Below are positions 32,379 to 41,550 of a stretch of 47,670 nucleotides of DNA, piece by piece; within the stretch, counting starts at the first letter, position 1, and the number at the start of each line of letters is the position of its first letter. Position numbers and translations under genes: made by a program. The notes under the pieces are model-generated. The model did no database searches and was not told the origin of the DNA. It worked only from the letters and a program-made list of their open reading frames with translations. Source of the stretch: Bacteroidaceae bacterium. Lineage in GTDB: Bacteria > Bacteroidota > Bacteroidia > Bacteroidales > Bacteroidaceae. The stretch is taken from positions 1 through 47,670 of the forward strand of contig JAFXEF010000037.1 of assembly GCA_017520935.1 (NCBI GenBank), in the 5' to 3' direction.

Positions 32379-34910
32379 ATGGTGAAAAGACTATTTCTTA
32401 TCTGTGTAAGCATTGCGCTTCTTTTCGGCAGTACCGATGTATGGGCTCGTCGTATCACAGTGGATGAAGCGCTGGATATTGCCGAGCGTTTCTATGCCAC
32501 ACAACTATCCACAACCACGCGCCAAGCCGTCAGTCTGCACTACGTGTCTCCCTCGACTACACGTCAAGCCGCAGGGGAGCAGGTGTATGCTTTTGCCGCC
32601 GAGAGCAATGGAGGATTCGTGCTCGTGGCAGCCGATGACCGCGCCCGCGAGATTCTGGGCTACTCGCTGGAGGGTACTTTCTCTTATGACAATATGCCCA
32701 TACAGCTGCGGGCACTGATTGATGGATACGGCCGGCAGATTGCCTTGCTCGGCGAGCTGCCTAACTCCACTGAAGACAACAGGTTCAGTGCCACGCTGCA
32801 GAAAGGCCCTGTCGGTAGGGAAGTGAAGCCACTCTTGGGTGACATAGAGTGGAACCAGGATGCTCCGTTCAACCGTCTGTGCCCGAGAGACGAGGCCGGA
32901 AATCCCATGCCCGTAGGCTGTGTGGCTACGGCCGCGGCGCAGATCATGAAATTTCATGGCTACCCCGAGAAGGGCATCGGCAGCCGTAGCTACTCCACCT
33001 CGTCTCTCGGCATCGCCCTCTCGGCCAACTTCGAGGAGGTCACTTACGACTGGGCCGACATGCTCGACAGCTACAACGGCACGTATACCGACACGCAGGC
33101 CGATGCCGTAGCTTTGCTGAGCTATCATGTGGGCGTGGCTTGCCGCATGGACTATGTGCCCTATGGCAGTGGTGCCACGGCCAAGGATATAGCCAATGCG
33201 CTGAAGCGCAACTTCGGCTACGATGATGACATGGAGTATATCGACCGTACCTACTTCAACGAGGCCGACTGGGAATCCATGCTCCGCGCCGAGCTTGACG
33301 AGGGGCGCCCCATCCTGCACTTCGGTGAAGGCGTAGAGGGTGGGCATGCCTTCGTGTGTGACGGCTACGATACTTTTGGACTGTTCCACTACAACTGGGG
33401 CTGGGGTGGCATGAGCGACGGGTACTACCAGTCGGCAGCCCTCAATCCCGAGGTTCTGGGCATCGGCAGTGGTATGGGCGGATATAACTATCTGCAATCG
33501 GCCCTCACGCAGATACAGCCTCCCACGGACAAGTCCACACACACAGCCCATCTGCATCTCAACAAAGCCATCATACCCGGTGCTGTCACTGTAATGAGCG
33601 GCAATGAGACCAAGGTGACAGCCTCGTTCTACAACTGTGGTCTGCGCAGCTTCACCGGCGAGGTGGCTGCTGCGCTCTACGATGCCAATGATTCGCTTTG
33701 TGTTATCTTATCTACCAAGCAACTGAAGGCGCTCACCGAACTTACCGGTGGCACGCAGGGAGCCACCTTCAAGTTTACCTTACCCACTGATCTCACCAGT
33801 GGCACCTATCGCCTCTATATGGTACATAAGGAGGAGGGTACCACGGAATATATCAAGATGAATGCTCCCGTGAACATGCCCAACTACCTCTCCGTAAGGA
33901 TCAGTGCCCTCGCTGCCACATTTACCGAACCTGCCCACTCGTCGGAACTGTCGCTCACGGCAAAGCCTAAGGTGCTCACACCACTCTATAATGGGCGTAA
34001 GGCATCGTTCAGCCTTACGGTGAAAAACGAGGGCGAGGAGTTCTACTCATACCTTGGCGTACTGATGCAGAAGCAGACCACTGACGGCTCGGTAGTGCGC
34101 CAATATGTAGGCGTTATCCTCACCCGAATACCCAAGGGAGCCACACGTACCTTCACCTACAGCACCGATGCTATAGAGGTGGAGGCAGGCAACTACGACA
34201 TCGTGGCCGTATGTGACTCTACCAACTCATCGCGTAGCTTCCTTACCCCCATTGGTCCCAACGAACTGATGGTAACCGAGGCCAAGGTGAATGCTCGCCC
34301 CATCTTCAACGGCATATTCCAACTGAACGGTGCAGTCACCGTCACGGCACAGGACGGCAGCAGCACCATTCATCCCAATGACCTCTTCACTGTTACCGCC
34401 CCCATCACCAACAAGGGCGACTATGCCGACGGTGAGTTTGCTGCAATCTTCTTCAACCGTGCCGAAAAGATGGTGGGCAACTCGGCCGTCAGCGCACTCT
34501 CTATAGGAAGGAACGAGACCAAAGAGCTCAAAATAACCCATCGTCTCAACGAACCTGCAGGTCAGTATGCCGTCATCATAGCCTCTGTCACGGGCGATGA
34601 AGCCACGGAACTTTGTCCCTACGAATACAACGCCATGAGCTTCTGGCTACGCAGCTCCAACGACATCGGCAGCCTCAACGACGATGGTGTCATAGTAGCT
34701 ACGCAGGGACACAGCCTCTACGTCAAAGCTGGCACTCCTATTTATACAATAAAAGTGTGCGATGCCGATGGCCGCACACTTTGTTCCGTCCATCCCGACA
34801 GCACGGAAGCTACTCTCGGTACCGCCACATGGCCTGGGGGAGCCTACATCGTGAGTGTCACTACAGCTGAGGGAACGGGGAGCCGAAAGATATGGACGGG
34901 AAGACAATAA
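32379..34910 (+). CDS. Secreted C10 (streptopain-like) cysteine protease
   Basis: The 843-residue protein has a signal peptide (about 1-23), a Spi-type inhibitory propeptide (about 24-145; GGFVLVAADDRAREILGYS) and a C10 catalytic domain. The nucleophile is C181 in PVGCVATAAAQIMKFHGYP and the catalytic histidine H323 in GGHAFVCDGYD, followed by FHYNWGWGGMSDGYY. Several beta domains follow. The last 70 residues (YTIKVCDADGRTL...GGAYIVSVTT) resemble a type A sorting domain of type IX secretion. It probably acts outside the cell on peptides or host proteins, like interpain and periodontain. It has its own promoter. Confidence 0.92.
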   Translation: MVKRLFLICVSIALLFGSTDVWARRITVDEALDIAERFYATQLSTTTRQAVSLHYVSPSTTRQAAGEQVYAFAAESNGGFVLVAADDRAREILGYSLEGTFSYDNMPIQLRALIDGYGRQIALLGELPNSTEDNRFSATLQKGPVGREVKPLLGDIEWNQDAPFNRLCPRDEAGNPMPVGCVATAAAQIMKFHGYPEKGIGSRSYSTSSLGIALSANFEEVTYDWADMLDSYNGTYTDTQADAVALLSYHVGVACRMDYVPYGSGATAKDIANALKRNFGYDDDMEYIDRTYFNEADWESMLRAELDEGRPILHFGEGVEGGHAFVCDGYDTFGLFHYNWGWGGMSDGYYQSAALNPEVLGIGSGMGGYNYLQSALTQIQPPTDKSTHTAHLHLNKAIIPGAVTVMSGNETKVTASFYNCGLRSFTGEVAAALYDANDSLCVILSTKQLKALTELTGGTQGATFKFTLPTDLTSGTYRLYMVHKEEGTTEYIKMNAPVNMPNYLSVRISALAATFTEPAHSSELSLTAKPKVLTPLYNGRKASFSLTVKNEGEEFYSYLGVLMQKQTTDGSVVRQYVGVILTRIPKGATRTFTYSTDAIEVEAGNYDIVAVCDSTNSSRSFLTPIGPNELMVTEAKVNARPIFNGIFQLNGAVTVTAQDGSSTIHPNDLFTVTAPITNKGDYADGEFAAIFFNRAEKMVGNSAVSALSIGRNETKELKITHRLNEPAGQYAVIIASVTGDEATELCPYEYNAMSFWLRSSNDIGSLNDDGVIVATQGHSLYVKAGTPIYTIKVCDADGRTLCSVHPDSTEATLGTATWPGGAYIVSVTTAEGTGSRKIWTGRQ

Positions 34911-34949
34911 ATTTGCCGTATGTCTGCGTTATATTCAAGATTTTTGCAC

Positions 34950-34957
34950 TAACTTTG
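34950..34957 (+). promoter_or_regulatory. -7 box of ddh
   Basis: TAACTTTG matches TAnnTTTG and lies 36 bases before the ATG. No TTTG is present at 19-21 bases upstream. Confidence 0.6.
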
Positions 34958-34993
34958 CACCGCATTTAGGATAACCCATCAATAAAGAGAAGT

Positions 34994-35893
34994 ATGAAGA
35001 AAATCAGAGTAGCCATTATTGGTTATGGCAACATTGGAAAATATGCCTTGCAGGCATTGGAGGCAGCCCCCGACATGGAATTGGTAGGTGTAATACGTCG
35101 CAACGGTGCTGCCGACAAACCCACGGAACTGGCCGCATATCCCGTAGTAAAGCACATCAGCGAGCTCAGCGATGTGGATGTGGCCATCCTTGCCACCCCC
35201 ACACGCAGCGTAGAGCAGTATGCGTTGGAGTGCCTGTCGTTGGGCATCAATACCGTTGACAGTTTTGATATCCACAGCAAGATTGTGGATCTGCGCTGTT
35301 CGCTCGATGCGGCCGCCAAGAAACACAATGCCGTATCCATCATCTCGGCAGGATGGGATCCGGGCAGCGACTCTATCGTGCGCTCGCTCATGCAGAGCCT
35401 TGCACCCAAAGGTGTCAGCTACACCAATTTCGGTCCTGGCATGAGCATGGGTCACACCGTAGCTGTGAAGGCCATTGAGGGTGTGCAAAATGCGCTCTCC
35501 ATGACTATCCCTGTAGGCACAGGCATCCATCGCCGCATGGTATATATTGAACTGAAAGAGGGCTACGACTTTGACACCGTGGCTGCTGCCATCAAAGCTG
35601 ATGCCTATTTTGTGAATGACGAGACCCACGTGATGCAGGTTCCCGATGTAGATGAACTCAAAGATATGGGGCACGGTGTGAACCTTACACGCAAAGGCGT
35701 GTCAGGTGCGACGCAGAATCAGCTCTTCGAGTTCAACATGCATATCAACAATCCCGCCCTTACCAGTCAGGTACTTGTCAATGTTGCCCGTGCCACCATG
35801 CGTCAGCAGCCTGGTGCTTACACCATGATTGAGATTCCCGTAATCGACATGCTCTATGGTGACCGTGAGGAATTGATAGCACACCTTGTATAA
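34994..35893 (+). CDS. ddh: meso-Diaminopimelate dehydrogenase
   Basis: The 299-residue NADPH enzyme makes meso-diaminopimelate from tetrahydrodipicolinate and ammonia in one step, for peptidoglycan and lysine. The dinucleotide loop is [15 protein letters not shown] (about 8-22). Further family segments are [33 protein letters not shown] and [15 protein letters not shown], which line the substrate site. The length is within a few residues of known Bacteroides and Corynebacterium enzymes. The next gene starts 83 bases on, across a palindromic repeat. Confidence 0.96.
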   Translation: MKKIRVAIIGYGNIGKYALQALEAAPDMELVGVIRRNGAADKPTELAAYPVVKHISELSDVDVAILATPTRSVEQYALECLSLGINTVDSFDIHSKIVDLRCSLDAAAKKHNAVSIISAGWDPGSDSIVRSLMQSLAPKGVSYTNFGPGMSMGHTVAVKAIEGVQNALSMTIPVGTGIHRRMVYIELKEGYDFDTVAAAIKADAYFVNDETHVMQVPDVDELKDMGHGVNLTRKGVSGATQNQLFEFNMHINNPALTSQVLVNVARATMRQQPGAYTMIEIPVIDMLYGDREELIAHLV

Positions 35894-35896
35894 TAT

Positions 35897-35963
35897 AGTG
35901 AAGAGGGAAGAAGGAAGAGTTCACATATCGCTGAACCTGACTATTCACTTTTCCCTCTTCACT
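35897..35963. repeat. Inverted repeat between ddh and the BASS transporter
   Basis: AGTGAAGAGGGAA at 35897-35909 is exactly inverted as TTCCCTCTTCACT at 35951-35963, and the right arm continues into further CTTCACT units. The 41-base centre is not similar to anything else here. Confidence 0.75.
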
Positions 35964-35976
35964 CTTCACTCACAAA

Positions 35977-36933
35977 ATGCTTCTCCGCTTCTACAAAAAT
36001 TGGGCACTTCCCATCTCCATGGTGTTGGGTGCCCTCTCCTATCTGCTATACACCGTCCTGCCTCTGCCCGAGGGGACGGGTTCCTTCATGAACCGCATCA
36101 TCAGCATATTGCAGCCTGCGCTCATCTTCGGCATGCTGTTTGTAACCTTTTGCAAACTCCGTCCTACCGAGCTCAAACCTTGTCGTTGGCACGCTTGGCT
36201 GCTACTTATACAGGTGGGTATGTTTGCCCTGATGGCAGGTGTACTCATCGCCTTTCCCAATCTTCCCGGACGGCTGCTCGTAGAGAGTGCCATGATATGC
36301 TTTATTTGTCCCACAGCCTGCGCCGCTGCTGTCGTCTGCGCCAAACTTGGTGGTAGTGCCGCCCATCTGACGAGCTACATACTCCTTATCAATATGGCCG
36401 CTGCGCTGTTTGTTCCTCTTATCATACCGCTGGTCAATCCGCACGAGGGGCAGACCTTTCTTGCTACTTTCCTCCTCGTGCTACGCCGCGTATTCCCCAC
36501 CCTCATCTGTCCTCTATTGCTCGCATGGTTTATCCGCTACACCATGCCGCGCCTGGCACGCCGCTTGCAGAATACGGGCGATGCAGCCTTTTACCTTTGG
36601 ACTGTAGCACTTACCATGGCCATAGCCGTCACTACAAACTCTATCTTCCACAGCAACGTACCCGTAGCCACGCTCCTCGGCATAGCCTTCGTCACCCTCG
36701 TCTGCTGTTGGGCACAGTTCACCATAGGACGCTGCATAGGTCGCTCTTCGGGTGATCACATTGCTGCCGGACAAGCCATCGGACAGAAGAACACCGTCTT
36801 CGCCATCTGGATGGCCTATACCTTCCTCACTCCCGTGACAGCTATTGCTGGCGGATGTTATAGCGTGTGGCACAACATATTCAACTCCTACCAACTATAC
36901 AGTAAGCGGAAGGAGAAAGTCGCTAATTCATAA
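35977..36933 (+). CDS. BASS-family (bile acid:sodium symporter-like) transporter
   Basis: The 318-residue protein has eight to ten predicted membrane helices, starting with WALPISMVLGALSYLLYTVL. ICPTACAAAVVCAKLGGSAAHLTSY (about 107-131) resembles the broken-helix substrate site of BASS transporters, and AAGQAIGQKNTVFAIWMAY (about 265-283) the second one. Bacterial members move bile acids, pantothenate, pyruvate or other organic anions with sodium. The substrate here is not readable. It may be transcribed from the ddh promoter; no -7 box is seen in the short gap. Confidence 0.8.
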   Translation: MLLRFYKNWALPISMVLGALSYLLYTVLPLPEGTGSFMNRIISILQPALIFGMLFVTFCKLRPTELKPCRWHAWLLLIQVGMFALMAGVLIAFPNLPGRLLVESAMICFICPTACAAAVVCAKLGGSAAHLTSYILLINMAAALFVPLIIPLVNPHEGQTFLATFLLVLRRVFPTLICPLLLAWFIRYTMPRLARRLQNTGDAAFYLWTVALTMAIAVTTNSIFHSNVPVATLLGIAFVTLVCCWAQFTIGRCIGRSSGDHIAAGQAIGQKNTVFAIWMAYTFLTPVTAIAGGCYSVWHNIFNSYQLYSKRKEKVANS

Positions 36934-36967
36934 AACAAAAAACGCGCGAGACAATTGCCTCGCGCGT
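36932..36967 (-). terminator. Terminator of the DUF5606-DUF4923 transcript
   Basis: ACGCGCGAG (36942-36950) and CTCGCGCGT (36959-36967) form a 9-bp G/C-rich stem. On the minus strand it is followed by TTTTTTGTTTT, an ideal U-tract, so it ends the minus-strand operon. It also lies just after the plus-strand transporter gene. Confidence 0.88.
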
Positions 36968-36995
36968 GTATATCAACCCTATCGGTATCATACAC

Positions 36996-37751
36996 CTACT
37001 TGGTAAACGCCATACCGATGCGCAAGCCGTCGTATTGATCGAGCAGCGTATTGAGCAGGGCGAAGGTGCTGTTGGTGCTCATCGAACCGATAGCTTTGAG
37101 GATGCGCAACAAGCCATCACTCTGGTAAACGATATTGATGGTGCCTGCATCGTATACGAGGTAGGCGGTGGTAGAGAGCAGTCCGGAATAAGTGAGTTTC
37201 AGTTCCTTGGTCTCAGCATTGAACTCATAAGTTCCATTAAGGGTCTTTGTGCCTGCTGTAAACAAACATGTGTTGTCTTCGTTGAAAGTGACAGTACAGG
37301 AACCCTCTTTGATTTTGAGCTTGGCAAGGTATTGGTCGACCTTTGCTTCCACTTGCGATGCGATGGCATCGCTACCGAGGTTAGCCAATGCATTCTCGCT
37401 TTCGAACACAAAAGCTGAACCTTTGAAATTCCATGTGCCTATGATAGTCTGCTTATTGACCGTGGTGAAGGCATTGAGGATAGAACCGAGCAAGCCCGAC
37501 ACTACACCGTCGGTGGTGAGGGCTGTGCCGTCAGCGTTGGCACTGGCTGTACCATTGCCAGCCAATGTGCCGAGCACATTTCCCAGTATGTTGGTACCGG
37601 CTTCTTGGGGCAAGGTGGTAGTTTCAGTCGTGGTTGTGGTTTCTGTTTTGCTGCTACCTGCAAGTGATTTGAACAGTCCTGATAATCCCTGTGCATTGGC
37701 ACCGAACGATACGGTACCGGCAAGGATACATACGGTAAAAAACTTTTTCAT
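36996..37751 (-). CDS. DUF4923 family exported protein
   Basis: The 251-residue protein has a signal peptide (about 1-20, FGANAQ). After it come a low-complexity Thr-rich stretch (TETTTTTETTTLP, about 36-48) and a beta-rich C-terminal domain starting TIIGTWNFKGSAFVFESENALA, typical of the Bacteroidetes family DUF4923, which is lipocalin-like in predicted fold. Function is unknown; a periplasmic or surface location is likely. It lies 14 bases after the DUF5606 gene and shares its transcript. Confidence 0.85.
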   Translation of the reverse strand: MKKFFTVCILAGTVSFGANAQGLSGLFKSLAGSSKTETTTTTETTTLPQEAGTNILGNVLGTLAGNGTASANADGTALTTDGVVSGLLGSILNAFTTVNKQTIIGTWNFKGSAFVFESENALANLGSDAIASQVEAKVDQYLAKLKIKEGSCTVTFNEDNTCLFTAGTKTLNGTYEFNAETKELKLTYSGLLSTTAYLVYDAGTINIVYQSDGLLRILKAIGSMSTNSTFALLNTLLDQYDGLRIGMAFTK

Positions 37752-37765
37752 ATCCTTTCATTTAA

Positions 37766-38197
37766 TCATTCGTCTTCTGCCGGTGCCTCGTCCTCAGCTT
37801 TTTCGGGAGCAAACTCGGTGAGACCGTTGCCAATGAGAAGGTTATACCACTGGATGAGTTTGCGGACGTGTGACATATACACGCGATCGCGGTCGTAATT
37901 GGGGAGAACCTCAGCAAAGAAGTCTGCAAGCTCGTCATTTGAAGCCTTCTTATGGTCGATGGGGCAGAGAGCACCTTCGCACTTGGCCTTCACGTTCTCC
38001 AGCACTTGCCATAGGGGTACTTCTTCGTCATCGGTAAACATAGCGATATCCCCTAACGATACCACCTTGTCGGTAGCGTGGATGGGCTGGCGCTTCTTGC
38101 TGGCATCTACTGCCTCGACGATAAGCATATTGCGTCCGCTCGATACAAGTTTATATAAACCGGGCTTGCCGGCAACGGTCAAGATTGTTTTAAGCAT
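37766..38197 (-). CDS. DUF5606 family protein
   Basis: The 143-residue protein begins MLKTILTVAGKPGLYKLVSSGRN and contains ATDKVVSLGDIAMFTDDEEVPL, matching the conserved Bacteroidetes family DUF5606. It has no signal peptide or membrane segment, and its tail is acidic (EDEAPAEDE), so it should be cytoplasmic. Function is unknown. The opening beta-strands bring to mind small nucleic-acid-binding folds, but that is only an impression. Confidence 0.85.
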   Translation of the reverse strand: MLKTILTVAGKPGLYKLVSSGRNMLIVEAVDASKKRQPIHATDKVVSLGDIAMFTDDEEVPLWQVLENVKAKCEGALCPIDHKKASNDELADFFAEVLPNYDRDRVYMSHVRKLIQWYNLLIGNGLTEFAPEKAEDEAPAEDE

Positions 38198-38262
38198 AGT
38201 AGTTTTCTCTTTTGATAGTTTATAAAATTGATTTGAATATTCTTTATAGTTAAATCATAATA

Positions 38263-38292
38263 CAAATTTAAGCATAATGCCCGAAATGCAAA
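38263..38292 (-). promoter_or_regulatory. Promoter of DUF5606-DUF4923
   Basis: The minus strand reads TTTG at 38289-38292, an 18-base spacer and TAAATTTG at 38263-38270. The spacer is one to two bases short of the usual range. Confidence 0.6.
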
Positions 38293-38317
38293 AATATGGC
38301 GAAAGAAAATCGTGCGC

Positions 38318-38926
38318 TCACCCGTGTTTTTCGATTACCTGCCCTATTATCTGTTCCATTTGGGCTATCAGCGAAGCGGTGTCGTCGTTGTATATAATAT
38401 GTGTTGCCCGTGCGAGAAGCTGATCTGAGGGCATCTGACTTTCCATACGACGACGGATAGTCTGCTCGTCGGCTCCATCGCGCTGCATAGCACGTTGCAG
38501 ACGTAGCTCCTCAGGGGCATATACCACAAGGAGGGCATCAACGTCGGCATCCATACCCGACTCGAAAAGGATGGCAGTTTCCACGGCTACCACCTGTGTA
38601 TGGGCATTTGCTGCCCAAGCTGTAAAATGAGCACGTACGGCAGGGTGCACAATACTGTTGACCAAGGCTACCCGATCGGGATGACCGAACATGTAGGAGG
38701 CGAGGAAAGCACGGTCTACACGTCCATCGGCTCCGTAAACCTGAGCACCAATAGCCTTAATCAAAGCCGAGCGCAAGGCGGTATCAGTATTCATCAAGCG
38801 CTTGGCCTCACTATCACAGTCGTATACGGGGATGCCCATCATGCGGAACAGACGCGATACCACAGACTTGCCGCTGCCTATACCACCAATAATGGCTATC
38901 TTATAAGGAAGATGCAATGAAGGCAT
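38318..38926 (-). CDS. coaE: Dephospho-CoA kinase
   Basis: The 202-residue enzyme phosphorylates dephospho-CoA, the last step of coenzyme A synthesis. The P-loop GGIGSGKS is at 14-21, DCDSEAKRLM near 36-45 and HPAVRAHF near 98-105, with normal length. The start is two bases after the ybbR stop, making it the third gene of yajC-ybbR-coaE. The window also holds panC and panD for the same pathway, but at a distance. Confidence 0.95.
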   Translation of the reverse strand: MPSLHLPYKIAIIGGIGSGKSVVSRLFRMMGIPVYDCDSEAKRLMNTDTALRSALIKAIGAQVYGADGRVDRAFLASYMFGHPDRVALVNSIVHPAVRAHFTAWAANAHTQVVAVETAILFESGMDADVDALLVVYAPEELRLQRAMQRDGADEQTIRRRMESQMPSDQLLARATHIIYNDDTASLIAQMEQIIGQVIEKHG

Positions 38927-38928
38927 TG

Positions 38929-39930
38929 TTACTGGAAAGCGTTGGCTTCGAGAAGGTAGTCAACCTCAGCAGGCTCTACCTTGATGTTGTAGACATTGTC
39001 GGAGTGTGTTTCGAGACGTAGAGCGACCTTTCCCGATGGGTTGTCTTGAATCTGTGCGTAATGTACCTGTAGGGCAAAGTCCTTCTCGGTGACCTTGGCA
39101 TAGTCTTCCAGGCTGATGCGGAACGACACCTTGGCTTTCGACGGGAAGGTCTTGAGCGATACGCCGTAGGGGAATAGGTAGCCGCTGATGGGTATCTCTA
39201 CCGACTTGGTTACATAAGGACTTACTGCCACATGAAGCTGCACCTCAGAGGGCACATACTTGACACCGCGGCAAGTGTTCAAAGTGAGGGTCTTACTCAC
39301 AGAGTCGGTGAGTTCCACATAATGTACCTCGGGCGTGTATACCACCTTGAGCGAATCGGTGTAAGATGGGGCTGCATATACGGTAACACTATCGGGTGTC
39401 ATATTGATGCGATGGATCCCGTATTGCCCGTCGGCCTCGATACGCCCCTTGGCGCGGACCGGCACCTTCACTCCGCGCGACGGAGCCACATAATACTGCA
39501 GCGTATCGAGCGACATCGACACCACCTGGGTCGACGACGAAAGGTGCGAAGCTATCAGTTTGTATAGTTCCTTACCATAAATAGCCGTATGCCCCTGTGT
39601 GTGGGTATAGTGACGATAGTCGATGACCAGTTCCTTGAACTTGCCGCGAGCCTTATACTCTACGAGTTTATCGCCCTTGTCTCTGAGTACAATGTCGAAT
39701 TGTTCAGGCAGAGGCTCCACCACAAGTATACCGTCGGGTACATTCTTCAGACGCAGCTTGGGCGAATACTCCATCTCATACTCACCCGTCATCGTGGTCA
39801 GATACCAGAAAATGAAGGCCACCAACAGGAAAAATAAAAACACGAGAAACTCCCTGCTATTGTTGATACGCAGGAAGTTTCTTATAAATCGCTTGGTTGC
39901 CTCCAACTGACGGGGCTGTCGTTTAGGCAT
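38929..39930 (-). CDS. YbbR-like domain protein
   Basis: The 333-residue protein has a single N-terminal membrane helix (FLVFLFFLLVAFIFWYLTTM, about 28-47). Repeated YbbR-type beta domains follow outside the cytoplasm (for example LRLKNVPDGILVVEPLPEQFDIVLRG-like and DSVTVYAAPSY). In Firmicutes YbbR (CdaR) regulates the diadenylate cyclase CdaA; no cyclase gene is adjacent here. The gene overlaps the end of yajC by one base and precedes coaE. Confidence 0.85.
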   Translation of the reverse strand: MPKRQPRQLEATKRFIRNFLRINNSREFLVFLFFLLVAFIFWYLTTMTGEYEMEYSPKLRLKNVPDGILVVEPLPEQFDIVLRDKGDKLVEYKARGKFKELVIDYRHYTHTQGHTAIYGKELYKLIASHLSSSTQVVSMSLDTLQYYVAPSRGVKVPVRAKGRIEADGQYGIHRINMTPDSVTVYAAPSYTDSLKVVYTPEVHYVELTDSVSKTLTLNTCRGVKYVPSEVQLHVAVSPYVTKSVEIPISGYLFPYGVSLKTFPSKAKVSFRISLEDYAKVTEKDFALQVHYAQIQDNPSGKVALRLETHSDNVYNIKVEPAEVDYLLEANAFQ

Positions 39931-40253
39931 TACTTTTGCTGAGCATTGGTCGACATATCGGCATATACTGACGATTTGTCAATCTTAATCTTTACGCTGG
40001 GAGCTATTTCGAGCACTACGAGCTCGCGACCATTCTCGTTCACGATGTCCTTCACCGTACCGTAGATACCACCGCTGGTCACAACCTGCTGGCCTGCGCT
40101 GAGACTGTTGCGGAAAGCCTCGATGGCCTTCTGTTGCTTGCGCTGTGGACGAATCATAAAGAAGTACATGATGACAAACATCAACACAATCATAAAGATG
40201 GGTGATGCAAAGAATGAGGCAGCGCCTCCAGCTTGTGCTTGTAACAATAACAT
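39930..40253 (-). CDS. yajC: YajC subunit of the preprotein translocase
   Basis: The 107-residue protein has one membrane helix (PIFMIVLMFVIMYFFMIRP, about 18-36). The family signature RPQRKQQKAIEAFRNSL follows, then a small beta domain (GQQVVTSGGIYGTVKDI). YajC is an accessory part of SecDF and helps protein export. It lies 55 bases after nusB with a possible promoter of its own and is followed by ybbR and coaE. Confidence 0.94.
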   Translation of the reverse strand: MLLLQAQAGGAASFFASPIFMIVLMFVIMYFFMIRPQRKQQKAIEAFRNSLSAGQQVVTSGGIYGTVKDIVNENGRELVVLEIAPSVKIKIDKSSVYADMSTNAQQK

Positions 40254-40288
40254 ATCTGTTTACTCTTTTTAGTGATTAATATTTCATA

Positions 40289-40296
40289 CAAAGATA
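40289..40296 (-). promoter_or_regulatory. -7 box of yajC-ybbR-coaE
   Basis: The minus strand reads TATCTTTG, an exact match, 36 bases before the yajC ATG and 13 bases past the nusB stop. No TTTG is found at the right distance inside nusB. Confidence 0.55.
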
Positions 40297-40308
40297 CGCA
40301 ATATTCAA

Positions 40309-41235
40309 TTAAGCTTTGCGCAATTTGTTCTCTTTTTTCAATTGATTAACAATTGTGTCGAGCATACCGTTGATAAAGCTTCCACTCTTGGGTGTACTAT
40401 ACATCTTGGCTACCTCCACATACTCATTGAGTGATACCGACACGGGGATGGTCGGGAATGAGAGTATCTCGGCCAAGGCTACCTGCATGATGAGGATGTC
40501 CATGAAGGCGAGGCGCTCCATATTCCAGTTCTTCGCATTCTGTTCCATCAGCTTACGATAAACCTCGGCATTATTGATGGCGTTGTGGAGCAACTTGCGG
40601 GCAAAATCCTTGTCATCGTCGCTCTTATACTCAGGCAGCAGTTCCTGTCCGGCACCCTTCTCGGGATCAAAGTGCTTGATAGTTTTCAATACGAAAGTGT
40701 CAACGATAGCCTTGTCATCATTCCAATAGAGGCTCTGCTCCTCGAGGAGTTCGTCGATGTCGTCGTTCTGCGCTATGAACGTGCGATACAGCTTGCGCCA
40801 CAGCTCGCGGTCATCCTCATAGGTGAGCGCTTCCTTGGCCATATATTCCTGATAGATGTTTGATGCTTCAATCTGTTCAAAGAGTCGCTTCACGAAGTCG
40901 CCCTCGTCGTCCCACGTGCGCTTCTGATTCTTGCAGAATTCCTCCAGTTGCTTGTTTACAGTGAGCTGAGCCATGAAAGCATTGTCGATAAAGCGTGTGT
41001 TGGGGTTGAGATCTTCATGCGTAGGGCGTAGTTTATGACGGCGGTTATCAATGCGGCGATCGGCAAAGCGAGTGACTTCTACCATCAACAACAGCAAGTA
41101 GTTGTACAAATCGTATGCCTTGGATAAACTATAAAACAATTCCTTTTCTGTAGCCTCTACATTCTTGCCCCCGTTTTGATAGTAGGCATAAATGACCTGA
41201 ATCACTTTCAGTCTGATAAGTACTCGATTAATCAT
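40309..41235 (-). CDS. nusB: Transcription antitermination factor NusB (long Bacteroidetes form)
   Basis: The protein has 308 residues. The C-terminal part (about 165-308) is the NusB fold, with YRKLMEQNAKNWNMERLAFMDILIMQVALAEI and VSLNEYVEVAKMYSTPKSGSFINGMLD. The N-terminal half is an extra helical region (MINRVLIRLKVIQVIYAYYQNG) seen in this phylum; E. coli NusB is only about 139 residues. The start at 41235 is preferred over 41259, because the longer frame would begin close to the -7 box. NusB and boxA support rRNA transcription; a boxA-bearing rRNA leader is in this same window. Confidence 0.92.
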   Translation of the reverse strand: MINRVLIRLKVIQVIYAYYQNGGKNVEATEKELFYSLSKAYDLYNYLLLLMVEVTRFADRRIDNRRHKLRPTHEDLNPNTRFIDNAFMAQLTVNKQLEEFCKNQKRTWDDEGDFVKRLFEQIEASNIYQEYMAKEALTYEDDRELWRKLYRTFIAQNDDIDELLEEQSLYWNDDKAIVDTFVLKTIKHFDPEKGAGQELLPEYKSDDDKDFARKLLHNAINNAEVYRKLMEQNAKNWNMERLAFMDILIMQVALAEILSFPTIPVSVSLNEYVEVAKMYSTPKSGSFINGMLDTIVNQLKKENKLRKA

Positions 41236-41256
41236 AACTCTATATGAAATTTTCTG

Positions 41257-41288
41257 CAAAATTAGTGCAAGCCGAACGAAATATCAAA
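41257..41288 (-). promoter_or_regulatory. Bacteroidetes promoter of nusB
   Basis: On the minus strand TTTG (41285-41288), a 20-base spacer and TAATTTTG (41257-41264) match the consensus exactly. The ATG follows 21 bases after the -7 box. Confidence 0.85.
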
Positions 41289-41495
41289 TTTCAACGAGCG
41301 AAAGTAGAGAAAATGCTCGTATTTTCTTTACAGAGCAAGGCTGAAATTCAATTTTATTAAATTTATTTGAACATTTCTGGGATAAACCAAACGCAAGCAT
41401 TCTGCGGCATAACCTAATTTCCGCTTATGCCGAACGAAAGCGCAAATTAATTTGTTGTTTTCAGAACTTCCTCTCCCACATTCAAAAAAAAACGC

Positions 41496-41503
41496 TACCT
41501 TTG
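41496..41503 (+). promoter_or_regulatory. -7 box of the SLC13-type transporter gene
   Basis: TACCTTTG lies 47 bases before the ATG. There is no clear -33 box. The sequence between here and the nusB promoter contains two GCCGAACGAAA copies but no gene. Confidence 0.6.
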
Positions 41504-41550
41504 CACTCCTTACATAATAAATAGGTAAAAAGGTAAGAAAAGTAACGGTA

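Noticed and set aside
32505..33557. Long minus-strand frame (350 codons) inside the C10 protease gene
   Set aside because: Antisense shadow of a protease with intact catalytic residues; no known domain on the minus strand.
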